From NCBI RefSeq assembly GCF_026420145.1, contig NZ_JAPMLV010000002.1, positions 248,001 through 312,000 on the forward strand: a stretch of 64,000 bases of DNA, written 5' to 3'. This document shows positions 36,556 through 45,464 of this stretch, piece by piece. The position numbers and the translations under genes are program-made. The notes under the pieces are model-generated. The model had not been told where the DNA came from, did no database searches, and saw only the letters and a program-made list of their open reading frames with translations. The stretch's first letter is position 1; every line of letters starts with the position of its first letter. Source of the DNA: Enterobacter pseudoroggenkampii. GTDB lineage: Bacteria; Pseudomonadota; Gammaproteobacteria; Enterobacterales; Enterobacteriaceae.

Positions 36556-37625
36556 ATGACGTAGCGCGTCGCCTCGAAGCGGTTCAGGATCAGGTGCACC
36601 AGAAAGACCATCGTCAGCGTCGCCACCAGCGAAAAGGTGACGGAGGTGATGCGGTACAGATCGCTGAACACCAGGTCAGTGTCCGGGTGCATGTTCTGCC
36701 CGAACATAATGCCGATGGTGGTGATGCTGGAGAACCCCACGCCTGCGCCCACCTTCTCCATCACGTGGAGTCGTGCGCCAAACGCCAGCCCGAGGCCGAT
36801 CAGCGGCATCATCAATAGCATATGGCTGCTGTGATCGTAGAGGATCAGCTGCACCACCAGAATATAGAGGCAGCCCAGCACCACGCCGACCACGCGCCAG
36901 ATGGAGCTCATCACCGAACCGCGATAGTGCATCGGGAACAGGATTAAAATCCCCGCCATCAGCGCCGAAAGCGAATCGCTTAAGTCGCTGATCTGAAAAA
37001 CGATGAATATCAGCGTCGCGACGGTACCGGAGAGCAGCGACTCGTGGCGCACGCGGGCGTCGTCTTTCTCAATCAGCGGCGGCGGCTTGCGGGGCTCCAC
37101 GTCCGGCAGGAGATATTTCATCAGCGCGCTCAGGCATACCGCCATCACGCTCGCTTCGATGTTGGAAAACAGCAGCGTGTGCCAGTTGGTGGTGGGGTAG
37201 CTCATAAAGTTGAGCATCACGCTCTGGCACACCACGCCCATGGACCCGAACAAAAACAGCGGCCCTTTACTCATAAAGCGAAAGCGCATCACGTACAGGG
37301 CAAACACCACCAGCGTCATGATGACCGGCCACTGCGACAGATAGCCGATGATAATCACCATTTCAACGCAGTTTAGCGCGGCGCTGAAGATAAACTGCTT
37401 CGCCACGTGGCGGTTAAACACCGGCACCAGCGACAGCAGCATAATCGGGTAGACCACGAAAAACACGCCGTAGCTGGTGTTGTAGAAGCTGGAGATGCTG
37501 AGCGCAATCATCCCGGCAAAGACGATGCGCAGGGTCTGGCGAAAGTCGTTTGCCGTATAGACGATGTTGCCGTGCGGGGTAAACACCCGCGCCAGGGTAG
37601 TAATAGACATCGAACTAATAAACAT
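36546..37625 (-). CDS. FUSC/DUF2955 membrane protein of an efflux pair
   Basis: The 359-residue protein has two blocks of membrane helices (about residues 30 to 170 and 205 to 350) separated by a cytoplasmic segment (VEPRKPPPLIEKDDARVRHE), the pattern of DUF2955/FUSC proteins related to AaeB. It follows an HlyD-type adaptor gene and overlaps its end by 11 bases, so the start at 37625 is coupled; a second ATG at 37610 is also possible. With the adaptor and a MarR regulator it forms a three-gene efflux operon resembling aaeXAB. The exported compound is unknown; aromatic acids are a reasonable guess. Confidence 0.83.
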   Translation of the reverse strand: MFISSMSITTLARVFTPHGNIVYTANDFRQTLRIVFAGMIALSISSFYNTSYGVFFVVYPIMLLSLVPVFNRHVAKQFIFSAALNCVEMVIIIGYLSQWPVIMTLVVFALYVMRFRFMSKGPLFLFGSMGVVCQSVMLNFMSYPTTNWHTLLFSNIEASVMAVCLSALMKYLLPDVEPRKPPPLIEKDDARVRHESLLSGTVATLIFIVFQISDLSDSLSALMAGILILFPMHYRGSVMSSIWRVVGVVLGCLYILVVQLILYDHSSHMLLMMPLIGLGLAFGARLHVMEKVGAGVGFSSITTIGIMFGQNMHPDTDLVFSDLYRITSVTFSLVATLTMVFLVHLILNRFEATRYVIQG

Positions 37626-38679
37626 AGTGCAGCAGGCTCACCAGGTGGATCTGCATCCCGGAGAAGAAGCGCGCAAACGGTCCTTCGCTGTTGTAGAGCT
37701 GCACGGTCGCGCGGGCGCCGGTCGGCAGATGCTTCGGCAGCGCCTCGTCCAGCGTCACGTGAATGCGCATGCGCTGAGCGTCGCGCACCCAGCGGTTGGA
37801 GGTTTCCGGCTCGGAGAGCTGGCCGTTAACCGCCTCCTGACCGGCAAGGATCCCCGCGTCGCTGCTGGTGACGTGGGCGCGGAAAACGTGCCCCGGGAAG
37901 GCGTCGAACACCACGGCGGCGTCGGTGCCCTGACGGGTATGGCGCAGGCTCTTCTCGCGGAAATCGGCCACGATGTCGGTCTGGTTGTTCACCAGAGCCA
38001 GCGCGGCTGAGCCCGAGGAGGCGTAAAAGCCCGGGCTTAACTGCAGGTTACTGACCGTGCCGTCCGCCTGGGCGTAAACCTTCGTCCAGCCAAGATTGAG
38101 TTCCGCTTCATCCAGCGCGTTGCGGTATTTTTGCAGCGTCACGTTGCGGTGCTCGTCCCGCTCGCCGCGCTGAATGCGCAGGTTCTGGATGTTGGCCTGA
38201 ATTGAGCTGACGGACTGTTCGCTGTTCTGCCAGGTCGTACGGACCTTATCCAGATCTGCCTGCGAGACGTTCTGCAGCGTGCTCAGCTTCTGGTAGCGAT
38301 CAAAGGTTACTTTGTCGTTACGCGCGGTCAGCACGGCGGTTTTCAGGCTGGCCTGCGCGGCGGCGATCTGCGCGTCCAACTGTTCGTTAGACAGGCGAGC
38401 CTGCTCAAGCGCGATTTGCGCAGCTTCCACCTTATTGCGAAACGGCGTGTCGTCGAGCTCAAACAGCAGATCGCCTCTCTTCACCTGGCTGTTGTTGTGG
38501 ACATGTACCGCCGCAATGTAACCGGAGACGCGCGGAGACACCGGCGTCACCACGCGCATCACGGTGGAGTCCGGCGTCAGCGGGATCCAGATATCCGCGA
38601 CGATAAAGTAGACAAACATCAGCAGGAAAGAGGCAATACTCACCCTTACCCAGCGGGCAAACTTTTGTTCAGGGGTCAT
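37615..38679 (-). CDS. HlyD/EmrA-family membrane-fusion adaptor
   Basis: The 354-residue protein has one N-terminal membrane helix (about residues 13 to 32), a biotinyl-lipoyl domain split around a long coiled-coil hairpin (VSPRVSGYIAAVHVHNNSQVKRGDLLFELDD near residue 48; ATDGTVSNLQ-type second half near 206), and a beta-barrel domain. It is typical of EmrA/AaeA periplasmic adaptors that link an inner-membrane pump to an outer-membrane channel. It starts on the MarR stop (TAATG) and overlaps the FUSC-like gene. The outer-membrane partner, probably TolC, is not local. Confidence 0.88.
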   Translation of the reverse strand: MTPEQKFARWVRVSIASFLLMFVYFIVADIWIPLTPDSTVMRVVTPVSPRVSGYIAAVHVHNNSQVKRGDLLFELDDTPFRNKVEAAQIALEQARLSNEQLDAQIAAAQASLKTAVLTARNDKVTFDRYQKLSTLQNVSQADLDKVRTTWQNSEQSVSSIQANIQNLRIQRGERDEHRNVTLQKYRNALDEAELNLGWTKVYAQADGTVSNLQLSPGFYASSGSAALALVNNQTDIVADFREKSLRHTRQGTDAAVVFDAFPGHVFRAHVTSSDAGILAGQEAVNGQLSEPETSNRWVRDAQRMRIHVTLDEALPKHLPTGARATVQLYNSEGPFARFFSGMQIHLVSLLHYVY

Positions 38680-39149
38680 TATTTTTCGGTCTTGTTATCT
38701 TCTTCGCGGATTGTCCGCAAATTGCAGGCGATTTGATTCAGGGTAGCGCTGAAAATGTCGAGATGTTCCGGCGCGATGTTTTGCGATACGCGCGCCTGAT
38801 ACGTCTCAATCACCTGAGTGAGCCTTTGTAACAGGGCTTTTCCCTCAGGCGTCAGCGTCAGAAGCCGGATGCGCTTGTCATAAGGCGATACGGCGCGCAG
38901 CAGGTATCCCTGCTTTTCCAGCTGTGTCAGGGTGCGCATCAGCGGCGGCAGTTCAATGCCCTGCACCTCCGCCAGCTCACTCATTGAGACGTTATCCCCG
39001 AGCTGATGCAGCTGCATCATCACCGTCCAGCTCGACTGGGTTAACCCGGTATCGAGAATGGCCTCGTCGATGACGGCACGCCACTGGCGCACGATCATCG
39101 CCATCCGCATGCCCATCGGCCTGCGGCAGAACAGTTCTTCTTCACTCAT
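38679..39149 (-). CDS. MarR-family regulator of the efflux operon
   Basis: The 156-residue MarR protein has a winged helix at about residues 50 to 110 (MSELAEVQGIELPPLMRTLTQLEKQGYLLRAVSPYDKRIRLL). The start at 39149 (MSEEELFCRRPMG) has a GAGG box 7 bases upstream; an ATG at 39167 lacks one. It is the first gene of the marR-hlyD-FUSC operon, linked by a one-base overlap to the adaptor gene, and probably represses it until a transported compound binds. Confidence 0.87.
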   Translation of the reverse strand: MSEEELFCRRPMGMRMAMIVRQWRAVIDEAILDTGLTQSSWTVMMQLHQLGDNVSMSELAEVQGIELPPLMRTLTQLEKQGYLLRAVSPYDKRIRLLTLTPEGKALLQRLTQVIETYQARVSQNIAPEHLDIFSATLNQIACNLRTIREEDNKTEK

Positions 39150-39247
39150 GGGGAAACCTCTCGTCACACGCGGTCAAGATAATAGTTATCAGGGTAAGTA
39201 TCAAGAAACGAGAGGCGAAAGCGCAGGAATTGCGAAAAGGGTGTTCT

Positions 39248-39268
39248 CCCTCTCCCTGTGGGAGAGGG
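39248..39268. repeat. Family A hairpin, copy 3
   Basis: CCCTCTCCC-TGT-GGGAGAGGG followed by GTCGGGGTGAGGGCATCAG, the same unit and flank as at 3652. It lies between the MarR gene and the ArsR-type gene, both on the minus strand. Confidence 0.87.
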
Positions 39269-39299
39269 TCGGGGTGAGGGCATCAGCCCGCAGCGGCGT

Positions 39300-39995
39300 T
39301 TAGCGGCTAAAATGCTTCCTGAAGGCGGCCTTTCCCGACGCCGTCACCACCACCTCCCGATACCCCGCCACCCGCTGGATCCAGCCTTTATTTTCCAGAT
39401 GATCGAGCAGCAACGCGCCGGCTTCTCCGCCCAGGTGAAACCGCCGCTCGCTCCAGTCCAGGCAGGCGCAGCAGGCCTTCCGGCGCGGATGCGCGCTTAA
39501 CGAAATGCCGAGCGTCAGGAACTGCTCCCGGCCATAGAGTGTCAACGCTGAACCGTCAGCCTCCAGCCAGCCTTCCGCCTGCATGAAATCATAGATCTGC
39601 ACCGCCACCGCGCCTGCGAGATGGTCATAGCAGGTCCGGGCTTCACGCATGGCTTTCGGCGCGGTGGTTTCCGGCGGGATAATGCGGCTCCACGAAAGCC
39701 CCATCATCTGCTCCACCAGCGCCGCCACGTCGTGCCCGGCAAGACGATAATAGCGATGCCGCCCTTGCGACAGGCAGGTTATCAGTTGCCCTTCAAGCAG
39801 CCGGGCGAGATGCCCGCTGGCGGTCGACGGTGCGACATCTGCCGCCGCGCTCAGTTCAGTGGCCGTCCACGCCCGCCCATCCATTAGCGCACAGAGCATC
39901 TTCACGCGCGACGGATCGGCCATTGCAGCCGCCACCGCGGCAATCGCCTTTTCCAGCATCGCGCTGTTGTCAGGGGGTAAATTCGTCTTAAGCAT
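39300..39995 (-). CDS. ArsR-type winged-helix regulator
   Basis: The 231-residue protein has an ArsR winged helix at residues 12 to 95 (MADPSRVKMLCALMDGRAWTATELSAAADVAPSTASGHLARLLEGQLI) and a long C-terminal domain with a Cys-rich segment (RRKACCACLDWSERRFHLGG) that could bind a metal or act as a redox switch. The start at 39995 overlaps the end of the ACT-domain gene by 8 bases; upstream in-frame codons are inside that gene. It is the third gene of a minus-strand ABM-ACT-ArsR series and may autoregulate it. Confidence 0.8.
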   Translation of the reverse strand: MLKTNLPPDNSAMLEKAIAAVAAAMADPSRVKMLCALMDGRAWTATELSAAADVAPSTASGHLARLLEGQLITCLSQGRHRYYRLAGHDVAALVEQMMGLSWSRIIPPETTAPKAMREARTCYDHLAGAVAVQIYDFMQAEGWLEADGSALTLYGREQFLTLGISLSAHPRRKACCACLDWSERRFHLGGEAGALLLDHLENKGWIQRVAGYREVVVTASGKAAFRKHFSR

Positions 39996-40365
39996 GGGCC
40001 GCCCAGGGTTCAGTGATCTCAGCGGCCAGCTTATCATTATCCGTCAGCAGAATAAGGTGATTCGCATGGTCGCTGTACTGGGCCAGGATAGACACACCGC
40101 GTGCCGCCAGCGCCGCCGCGATCTCGCCCAGCTCGCCAGGACGCTCCTGCTTAAGCTTTCTGATCACCGGCTTTCGCACCGCCTGCACGATAAACCCGGC
40201 GTCGAGCAGCACGCGTCGCGCTTTTTCCCCGTCTTCCATCAGGAAATGGGCATCTGTACCAAAAACGCCACCGCCCTCCAGCCCCACGCCGTTGCGGCCC
40301 AGCAGCTGTCCAAAGCGCGCCAGCTCACCCGGGATATCGCGAAAAATGACATGAACGTCATACAT
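39988..40365 (-). CDS. ACT-domain protein
   Basis: The 125-residue protein contains two ACT-like halves: YDVHVIFRDIPGELARFGQLLGRNGVGLEGGGVF (1 to 35) and RPGELGEIAAALAARGVSILAQYSDHANHLIL (74 to 105). ACT domains bind amino acids or other small ligands and regulate enzymes or genes. The start at 40365 lies 8 bases from a GGAGG box and is preferred to the ATG at 40371, which is only 2 bases from it. It overlaps both neighbours (ABM gene by 8 bases, ArsR gene by 8 bases). Ligand unknown. Confidence 0.75.
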   Translation of the reverse strand: MYDVHVIFRDIPGELARFGQLLGRNGVGLEGGGVFGTDAHFLMEDGEKARRVLLDAGFIVQAVRKPVIRKLKQERPGELGEIAAALAARGVSILAQYSDHANHLILLTDNDKLAAEITEPWAAHA

Positions 40366-40681
40366 CGGCATGCCCTCCGGTTTCAGAGGTATATTCCCGC
40401 ACGACCTGCGCCACCCGAATGCGGTAGTACGCAAAAATCGACTCCCGCCCTTCGGCCTGCGCCGCCTGATGAAAGACGTTCTGCTTCCAGCGGCGGACGG
40501 CCTCTTCATCCCGCCACCAGGAAAGGGAGAGGATTTTGCCGTCGGTCGTCAGGCTCTGGAACCGCTCGATATCAATAAAGCCGTCGATGTCGGCCAGCAG
40601 CGGCTTAAGTTCGGCGGCCAGCTGGAGATAGCGCGCCTGATGAGCGGGCTCGGCTTTAGCTTCGAAAAGGACTGCGATCAT
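40358..40681 (-). CDS. Antibiotic biosynthesis monooxygenase (ABM)-family protein
   Basis: The 107-residue dimeric alpha/beta-barrel protein has the ABM pattern MIAVLFEAKAEPAHQARYLQLAAELKPLLADIDGFIDIERF and LSLSWWRDEEAVRRWKQNVFHQAAQAEGRE. Related proteins act as quinol monooxygenases, haem-degrading enzymes or scavengers of reactive metabolites. The start at 40681 follows a GGAGAG box. It is the first gene of the ABM-ACT-ArsR series. Function cannot be assigned further. Confidence 0.8.
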   Translation of the reverse strand: MIAVLFEAKAEPAHQARYLQLAAELKPLLADIDGFIDIERFQSLTTDGKILSLSWWRDEEAVRRWKQNVFHQAAQAEGRESIFAYYRIRVAQVVREYTSETGGHADV

Positions 40682-40760
40682 GATGGTCTCTCCGTTGTGA
40701 TGTTGGGGAGAGAATGCAGGATGGAAAAGCACGATGCTTCGGCAAGGAGCGAAGTGTTGT

Positions 40761-40828
40761 GCCGGATGGCGCTGCGCTTATCCGGCCTACGGGCTCATGT
40801 AGGCCCGGTAAGCGCAGCGCCACCGGGC
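40761..40828. repeat. REP-like pair (family B), copy 4
   Basis: Units 40761-40790 (GCCGGATGGC...CCGGCCTAC) and 40799-40828 (GTAGGCCCGG...CCACCGGGC) face each other with 8 bases between. They lie between the ALDH gene and the ABM operon, both on the minus strand. Confidence 0.87.
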
Positions 40829-40833
40829 AGGTT

Positions 40834-42249
40834 TTATCCCACAATCGACCGCGGCTCCATAAACGCCCGGATCCCCCACTCGCCCATCTCGCGCCCCAAA
40901 CCGGAGTGCTTAAACCCGCCGAACGGCGCCTTCGGTTCATGGGCCAGGGTGTTCACCAGCACGCGACCGGAAACAATCTGCTGCGCCACGCGTCGCGCGC
41001 GGTCCACATCGCCGCCCAGCACCATCGCGCTCAGGCCGTAGTCGGTGTCGTTGGCAATGGCGATCGCCTCCGCCTCGTCCTGATAAGGGATTACGCACAG
41101 CACCGGGCCGAAGATCTCGTCGCGGGCAACGGTCATCCAGTTGTTCACGTCGGCAAACAGCGTCGGACGCACAAACCAGCCGTCCTGCGTGCCTTCCGGC
41201 CGCCCTTCACCGCCCGCCAGCAGGCGTGCCCCCTCTTCGAGGCCTTTACGGATATAGCCCTGCACCCGCTGCCACTGCCTTTCGCTGACCATCGGGCCGA
41301 CGTCAGTCGCACTGTTGCGCGGGTCGCCGGAGTTCACCGCCGCCACGGCCTGCGCCAGCCCGGTTTCGATCTCCGCCTTGAGCGAGTAAGGCACCAGAAT
41401 GCGCGCCCCGGCCACGCACGCCTGCCCGCTGTTCATAAACCCGGCCTGAATCACCAGCGGGATCGCCTGCGCCAGATCCACATCATCCAGCAGGATCGTC
41501 GGCGATTTACCGCCCAACTCCAGGGTCACGCGCTTAAAGCTTTCCGCCGCGTTGCGCAGGATCGCCTTGCCGGTATTCGTGGAGCCGGTAAACGAGATTT
41601 TTGCCACGTCCGGATGGCGGCTAATGGTTTCACCTACCGTCTCGCCGCGCCCGGTGACGATGTTAAACACGCCCGGCGGCAGCGCGGCATCGCGCAGCGC
41701 TTCAGTGACAATCCGCGTTTGCAGGGCGCTCATTTCGCTCGGCTTGATCACCGCCGTGCAGCCCGCGGCGAGCGCGGCCGCCAGTTTGCCGCAGATAAAC
41801 CCGGCATCGCTGTTCCACGGCGTAATCAGCCCGGCCACGCCGAGCGGCGTCATCTGCACCGTGGCTGCGCCCGCGGGGGTGACGAATTCAAACGCCTCCA
41901 GCGCCTCGATAGCCTGAGCAATCACCTCCGCCGGATAGCTGGCCATCCACGCCGAGCGCGAGGCGGGCGCGCCGTACTCTTCAATGACCGCCTCCAGCAG
42001 ATCGTCGTGGCGAGCGGCCACGGCGGCGTGCATGCGCTTCAGCGCCGCGATGCGTTCCTGCTTTGTGGTCTGCGACCACGCCGGAAACGCCGCTTTCGCC
42101 GCCGCAATGGCGCGCTCTGCGTCGACCTCATCCGCCAGAAGAACCTGGCCGATGACCCGCGCCGTCGCCGGGTTGTACAAATCAAACCACTCGGTGCCGT
42201 GCGGGGTAACAAACTCGCCGTTAATAAAGATCTGTTCGATAGTGTGCAT
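40834..42249 (-). CDS. Aldehyde dehydrogenase
   Basis: The 471-residue NAD(P)-dependent aldehyde dehydrogenase has the full catalytic set: Asn in LITPWNSDAG, Glu in TLELGGKSP and Cys in NSGQACVAGARI. The substrate cannot be fixed; this subgroup (often annotated simply as aldehyde dehydrogenase family protein) includes enzymes for aliphatic and aromatic aldehydes. An AGGAGG box lies 5 bases before the ATG. A LysR gene is divergent, 100 bases away, and is the likely regulator. Confidence 0.86.
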   Translation of the reverse strand: MHTIEQIFINGEFVTPHGTEWFDLYNPATARVIGQVLLADEVDAERAIAAAKAAFPAWSQTTKQERIAALKRMHAAVAARHDDLLEAVIEEYGAPASRSAWMASYPAEVIAQAIEALEAFEFVTPAGAATVQMTPLGVAGLITPWNSDAGFICGKLAAALAAGCTAVIKPSEMSALQTRIVTEALRDAALPPGVFNIVTGRGETVGETISRHPDVAKISFTGSTNTGKAILRNAAESFKRVTLELGGKSPTILLDDVDLAQAIPLVIQAGFMNSGQACVAGARILVPYSLKAEIETGLAQAVAAVNSGDPRNSATDVGPMVSERQWQRVQGYIRKGLEEGARLLAGGEGRPEGTQDGWFVRPTLFADVNNWMTVARDEIFGPVLCVIPYQDEAEAIAIANDTDYGLSAMVLGGDVDRARRVAQQIVSGRVLVNTLAHEPKAPFGGFKHSGLGREMGEWGIRAFMEPRSIVG

Positions 42250-42268
42250 ATAACCCTCCTCAGGCTGT

Positions 42269-42286
42269 GTGAGACCAGTCTGTCAC
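42269..42286. promoter_or_regulatory. Imperfect dyad between ALDH and LysR genes
   Basis: GTGAGAC and GTCTGTCAC are partly symmetric around CA and contain a T-N11-A core within the 100-base divergent region, the usual location of a LysR site. The arms are imperfect, so support is modest. Confidence 0.35.
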
Positions 42287-42349
42287 GGCTTCTCCGTTGC
42301 GATAATCCACGCTATGCTGCAAGGGTTGTTTCGATTTTCAGGATAATCT

Positions 42350-43252
42350 ATGCATCGTTCAGGTCTGACAGAGCTGGAAGTGGTAATGGCGGTGGTGCGG
42401 CGCGGCAGCTTTCGCGCCGCGGCGCAGGAGCTGGGGATGTCCGCCACGGCGGTAAGCAATGCCATCGCCGGACTGGAGAGCCGCCTTGAGACGCGGCTTT
42501 TCAACCGCACCACCCGCAGCGTGGCGCTCACCGACGCCGGACAGCGCTACGTGGCACGTATCGGCCCGGCCCTGCAGGAGATCCGTCTCGCCGGGGAAGA
42601 GATCCACAGCGACACCGGAGAACCCGCCGGCACGCTGCGTCTGAACGTGCCAAACCATATCGGCACCCTGTTTCTGGACCAGCTGCTGATCGACTTTATG
42701 ATCCGCTACCCGAAGATGCGCGTAGAGACCGTCAGCGAAGCGCGAATGATCGACATCGTCGCGGAAGGCTATGACGCGGGGATCCGCCTTGAGGAGTCTG
42801 TGCCGCAGGACATGATTGCCGTACCGCTGACCGGGGAGATCCGCCAGCTGGTCACCGCCACGCCGGACTATTTTGCACGTCACGGCATTCCGCAGACGCC
42901 GGACGATCTGCTTTCACATCAGGGGATCGGCATGCGGATGGCCCACGGCGGGATCTACCGCTGGGAGCTGGCGCGTCGGGGTGAAACGTACGCCCTTGCC
43001 GTACCGCCGCGTTTTGCGACGTCCGATCTTTTTGCCTCGATCCGCGCCGTGAAAGCGGGGTTAGGGGTGGGATTTTTACCGGAACTGTATATCCGTGAAG
43101 AGCTTGAACGTGGAGAACTGATGAGCGTCCTAAACGACTGGGCGCAGCCGTTTGCCGGGCTGCGCCTGTACTACCCCGGCCATCGCCACGTCCCGCCGGG
43201 ACTGCGGGCGCTGGTGGCGATGGTTCGCGAGCGCGGGATTATTCCAGGTTAG
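42350..43252 (+). CDS. LysR-family regulator
   Basis: The 300-residue LysR-type protein has its helix-turn-helix at residues 5 to 65 ([47 protein letters not shown]) and an effector domain typical of the CrgA/DmlR-like group ([41 protein letters not shown]). It is divergent from the ALDH gene and convergent with an AhpD-like gene, overlapping the latter by 14 bases. The ALDH gene is the most likely target. The inducer is unknown. Confidence 0.88.
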   Translation: MHRSGLTELEVVMAVVRRGSFRAAAQELGMSATAVSNAIAGLESRLETRLFNRTTRSVALTDAGQRYVARIGPALQEIRLAGEEIHSDTGEPAGTLRLNVPNHIGTLFLDQLLIDFMIRYPKMRVETVSEARMIDIVAEGYDAGIRLEESVPQDMIAVPLTGEIRQLVTATPDYFARHGIPQTPDDLLSHQGIGMRMAHGGIYRWELARRGETYALAVPPRFATSDLFASIRAVKAGLGVGFLPELYIREELERGELMSVLNDWAQPFAGLRLYYPGHRHVPPGLRALVAMVRERGIIPG

Positions 43253-43718
43253 CCTTATTCAGCCCGTAAGCCGCGTCCAGCGCGCCGGGTTCCATGCGGG
43301 AGGTGATCCCCAGACGGTTCCAGGCGTTGATCGCCACGATGGCGAAGTTCAGCTCTGAAATCTCCACGTCCGAGAAGTGCTCCGCCACGCTGCGGTAGAG
43401 CGCATCGCTGACACCGTGAACGCCAATCTGGGTCAGCGCTTCGGTGAAGGCCAGCGCGGCTTTCTCGCGGGCGCTGAACAGCGGGGACTCGCGCCAGGCC
43501 GCCAGATGGTACAGGCGCAGCTCGCGCTCGCCGGCGATTTTCGCCTCTTTTGAGTGCATATCCAGACAGAACGTACAGCCGTTCAGCTGCGACACGCGAA
43601 TGTCGATCAGGTGTTTCAGCGCCGGGTCGATGGAGGTTTTTGCTACCTCCATGCTCAGGGCAGACAGCGCGTTGGCGAGGGCAGGTGTAACTTTATGGTG
43701 GTTAACGCGAGTGCTCAT
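43239..43718 (-). CDS. AhpD-like carboxymuconolactone decarboxylase-family protein
   Basis: The 159-residue protein has the AhpD-type redox motif NGCTFCLDMHSKEA with Cys48, Cys51 and His55, the pattern of alkylhydroperoxidase-like carriers. The rest fits the family (LRLYHLAAWRESPLFSAREKAALAFTEALT). It probably acts in peroxide or thiol redox chemistry in the cytoplasm. It is divergent from a MocR-type regulator 101 bases away, which may control it, and its 3' end overlaps the LysR gene. It differs from the decarboxylase-like gene at 35867, which has no Cys pair. Confidence 0.86.
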   Translation of the reverse strand: MSTRVNHHKVTPALANALSALSMEVAKTSIDPALKHLIDIRVSQLNGCTFCLDMHSKEAKIAGERELRLYHLAAWRESPLFSAREKAALAFTEALTQIGVHGVSDALYRSVAEHFSDVEISELNFAIVAINAWNRLGITSRMEPGALDAAYGLNKANLE

Positions 43719-43819
43719 GGTCTTTCCTCTTTTTGTGCGGCATGTGCCGTGCGATGAGGCAAATCTACGCCGTTCATGACATAGTAAAAAGATACAAAAA
43801 GCGTGAAATGAGGTAGGAC

Positions 43820-45208
43820 ATGAAGCCGGGCTATCACGAGATTTATTCCCGCTACCGCGACAACATCATGCGCGGCGTGCTGAAGCCGGGCGACAGGGTG
43901 CCTGCCATCCGCGTGCTGGCGGAAGAGCTGAAGGTGGCGCGTAAAACCGTCGAAACGGCGTACGCCATTCTGACGGGTGAAGGGTATCTGGTGAGCCAGG
44001 GCGCGCGCGGCACGCGGGTTAACCCGGACTTACTGCTGCCGGATAAGACTGCCCCTGCGGAGCAGCCTACCGGAGCGCTTCCGGCCTCGCTCATCAGCCA
44101 GCGCGAGCGGGCGGGGTTTCTGCGCCCCGGCATCCCTGCCCTCGACAGTTTTCCGTATAAAAAATGGCTGCTGCTGGCAGGCCAGGCGACGCGGGCTATG
44201 CGACAGGAGGAGATGCTCAACCCGCCCGTTCTGGGCTGGTATCCGCTGCGCCAGGCCATCGCCAGCTACCTCAACATCTCGCGCGGGCTCTCCTGCACCG
44301 CCGAGCAGGTGCTGATCACCAGCGGCTACAGCGGCAGCCTGCGGCTGATCCTCGATACCCTTGCCAGCCGCAGCGACAAGGTGGTGTTTGAAGATCCGGG
44401 CTATTTTATGGGCCAGCAGCTGCTCAAGCGGATCGTGCCGCGCCTGCACACCGTGCCGGTCGATCGCTGCGGCATCGACACGGACTACCTGCTGCGCCAC
44501 CATCGCGACGCCCGTTTTGCCATCGTCACCCCGTCGCACCAGAGCCCGCTGGCGGTCACGCTCTCCCTGCCGCGTAAACAGCAGCTGCTCGACTGGGCCA
44601 GCCAGAACGAGGCGTGGATTATCGAAGACGATTACGACGGGGAGTTTCACTACACCCGCAAGGTGCTGCCGTCGCTGAAAAGCCTCGACCAACACGACCG
44701 GGTGATTTTTATGGGCACCTTCAGTAAAACCATCATGCCGTCGCTGCGCATGGGCTACGTGGTGATGCCCGCCAGCACCGTCGGAGCCTTTACCGACTGC
44801 GCGGACATCACCACCAGCGGCCAGCCGGTGCTGACGCAAAAGATCCTCACCGCGTTTCTCAACGAAGGGCATTTTTTCCGTCACCTGAAAAAGATGCGCG
44901 CGCTGTATCAGACCCGCCGCGACTGGATGATTGCCGCCCTGCGCGAGGTGTATGGCGATCTGTTTTTCACCGAGCAAAACGACGGTGGAATGCATATCGT
45001 GGCGTTCCTGACCAAAGGAAGCCGTGACCGGGAAGTGGCGCGCTGCTGGCAGGAACAGCAGCTCCAGGTCAATGCGCTTTCGGAGTGGTATCGCGGTTCC
45101 GGGAAGCGCTACGGGCTGGTGATGGGCTATAACAACGTGCGGTCGTATGAAGAGGCGGTGGCGCTGCTGGAAAGGCCGAAGCGGCAGACGTTTGAGCTGT
45201 TGCGCTGA
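43820..45208 (+). CDS. MocR/PdxR-type regulator (GntR HTH with aminotransferase domain)
   Basis: The 462-residue protein has a GntR winged helix (residues 1 to 70, VLAEELKVARKTVETAYAILTGEGYLVSQGARGT), a linker and a class I aminotransferase-like domain. PLP-binding features are visible: IIEDDYDGEF with the Asp and FSKTIMPSLRMGYVV with the Schiff-base Lys. MocR proteins sense pyridoxal phosphate or amino compounds and control vitamin B6 or amine metabolism. It is divergent from the AhpD-like gene. A second MocR gene lies just downstream at 45587. Confidence 0.86.
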   Translation: MKPGYHEIYSRYRDNIMRGVLKPGDRVPAIRVLAEELKVARKTVETAYAILTGEGYLVSQGARGTRVNPDLLLPDKTAPAEQPTGALPASLISQRERAGFLRPGIPALDSFPYKKWLLLAGQATRAMRQEEMLNPPVLGWYPLRQAIASYLNISRGLSCTAEQVLITSGYSGSLRLILDTLASRSDKVVFEDPGYFMGQQLLKRIVPRLHTVPVDRCGIDTDYLLRHHRDARFAIVTPSHQSPLAVTLSLPRKQQLLDWASQNEAWIIEDDYDGEFHYTRKVLPSLKSLDQHDRVIFMGTFSKTIMPSLRMGYVVMPASTVGAFTDCADITTSGQPVLTQKILTAFLNEGHFFRHLKKMRALYQTRRDWMIAALREVYGDLFFTEQNDGGMHIVAFLTKGSRDREVARCWQEQQLQVNALSEWYRGSGKRYGLVMGYNNVRSYEEAVALLERPKRQTFELLR

Positions 45209-45213
45209 ACATC

Positions 45214-45245
45214 GCCGGGTGGCGGCTTCGCCTTACCCGGCCTAC
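45214..45245. repeat. REP-like unit (family B), copy 5
   Basis: GCCGGGTGGC...ACCCGGCCTAC, a single unit between the convergent MocR gene and yjiS, beginning 6 bases after the MocR stop and ending just before the yjiS stop codon. Confidence 0.85.
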
Positions 45246-45248
45246 GGT

Positions 45249-45410
45249 TTAAATATCATTGCGGGACAACCCAACGTCCTTGAGCTGCTCGTCGCTCATC
45301 TGGCTCAATATGCGGCGGGTACGGTTGATGCGATACCAGTTGCAGATCGTTTTCCCGATCCAGACGAACACAATAAACGGACGTTTTGAACGATTCTCGT
45401 AGAATTCCAT
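45249..45410 (-). CDS. yjiS: YjiS-like DUF1127 small protein
   Basis: The 53-residue protein is MEFYENRSKRPFIVFVW..., ending RTRRILSQMSDEQLKDVGLSRNDI. The C-terminal half is the DUF1127 signature (arginine-rich helix, then LSQMSDEQLKDVGLSR). E. coli YjiS has 54 residues and sits in the same place beside yjiR. DUF1127 proteins are small, basic and in some bacteria bind RNA or regulators. A GGAGAG box lies 4 bases before the ATG at 45410. It is divergent from yjiR, sharing a region with ATACAGAT repeats. Confidence 0.82.
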   Translation of the reverse strand: MEFYENRSKRPFIVFVWIGKTICNWYRINRTRRILSQMSDEQLKDVGLSRNDI

Positions 45411-45464
45411 GATGCTCTCCTCACTGTGTCAGTGGGGTTATCATCCCGGAAATACACCCGTGCA

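Noticed and set aside
40714..42489. A 591-codon open frame on the plus strand
   Set aside because: It is antisense to the aldehyde dehydrogenase and ACT/ABM genes. Its product is Arg/His-rich low-complexity sequence typical of a reverse-frame shadow in GC-rich DNA.
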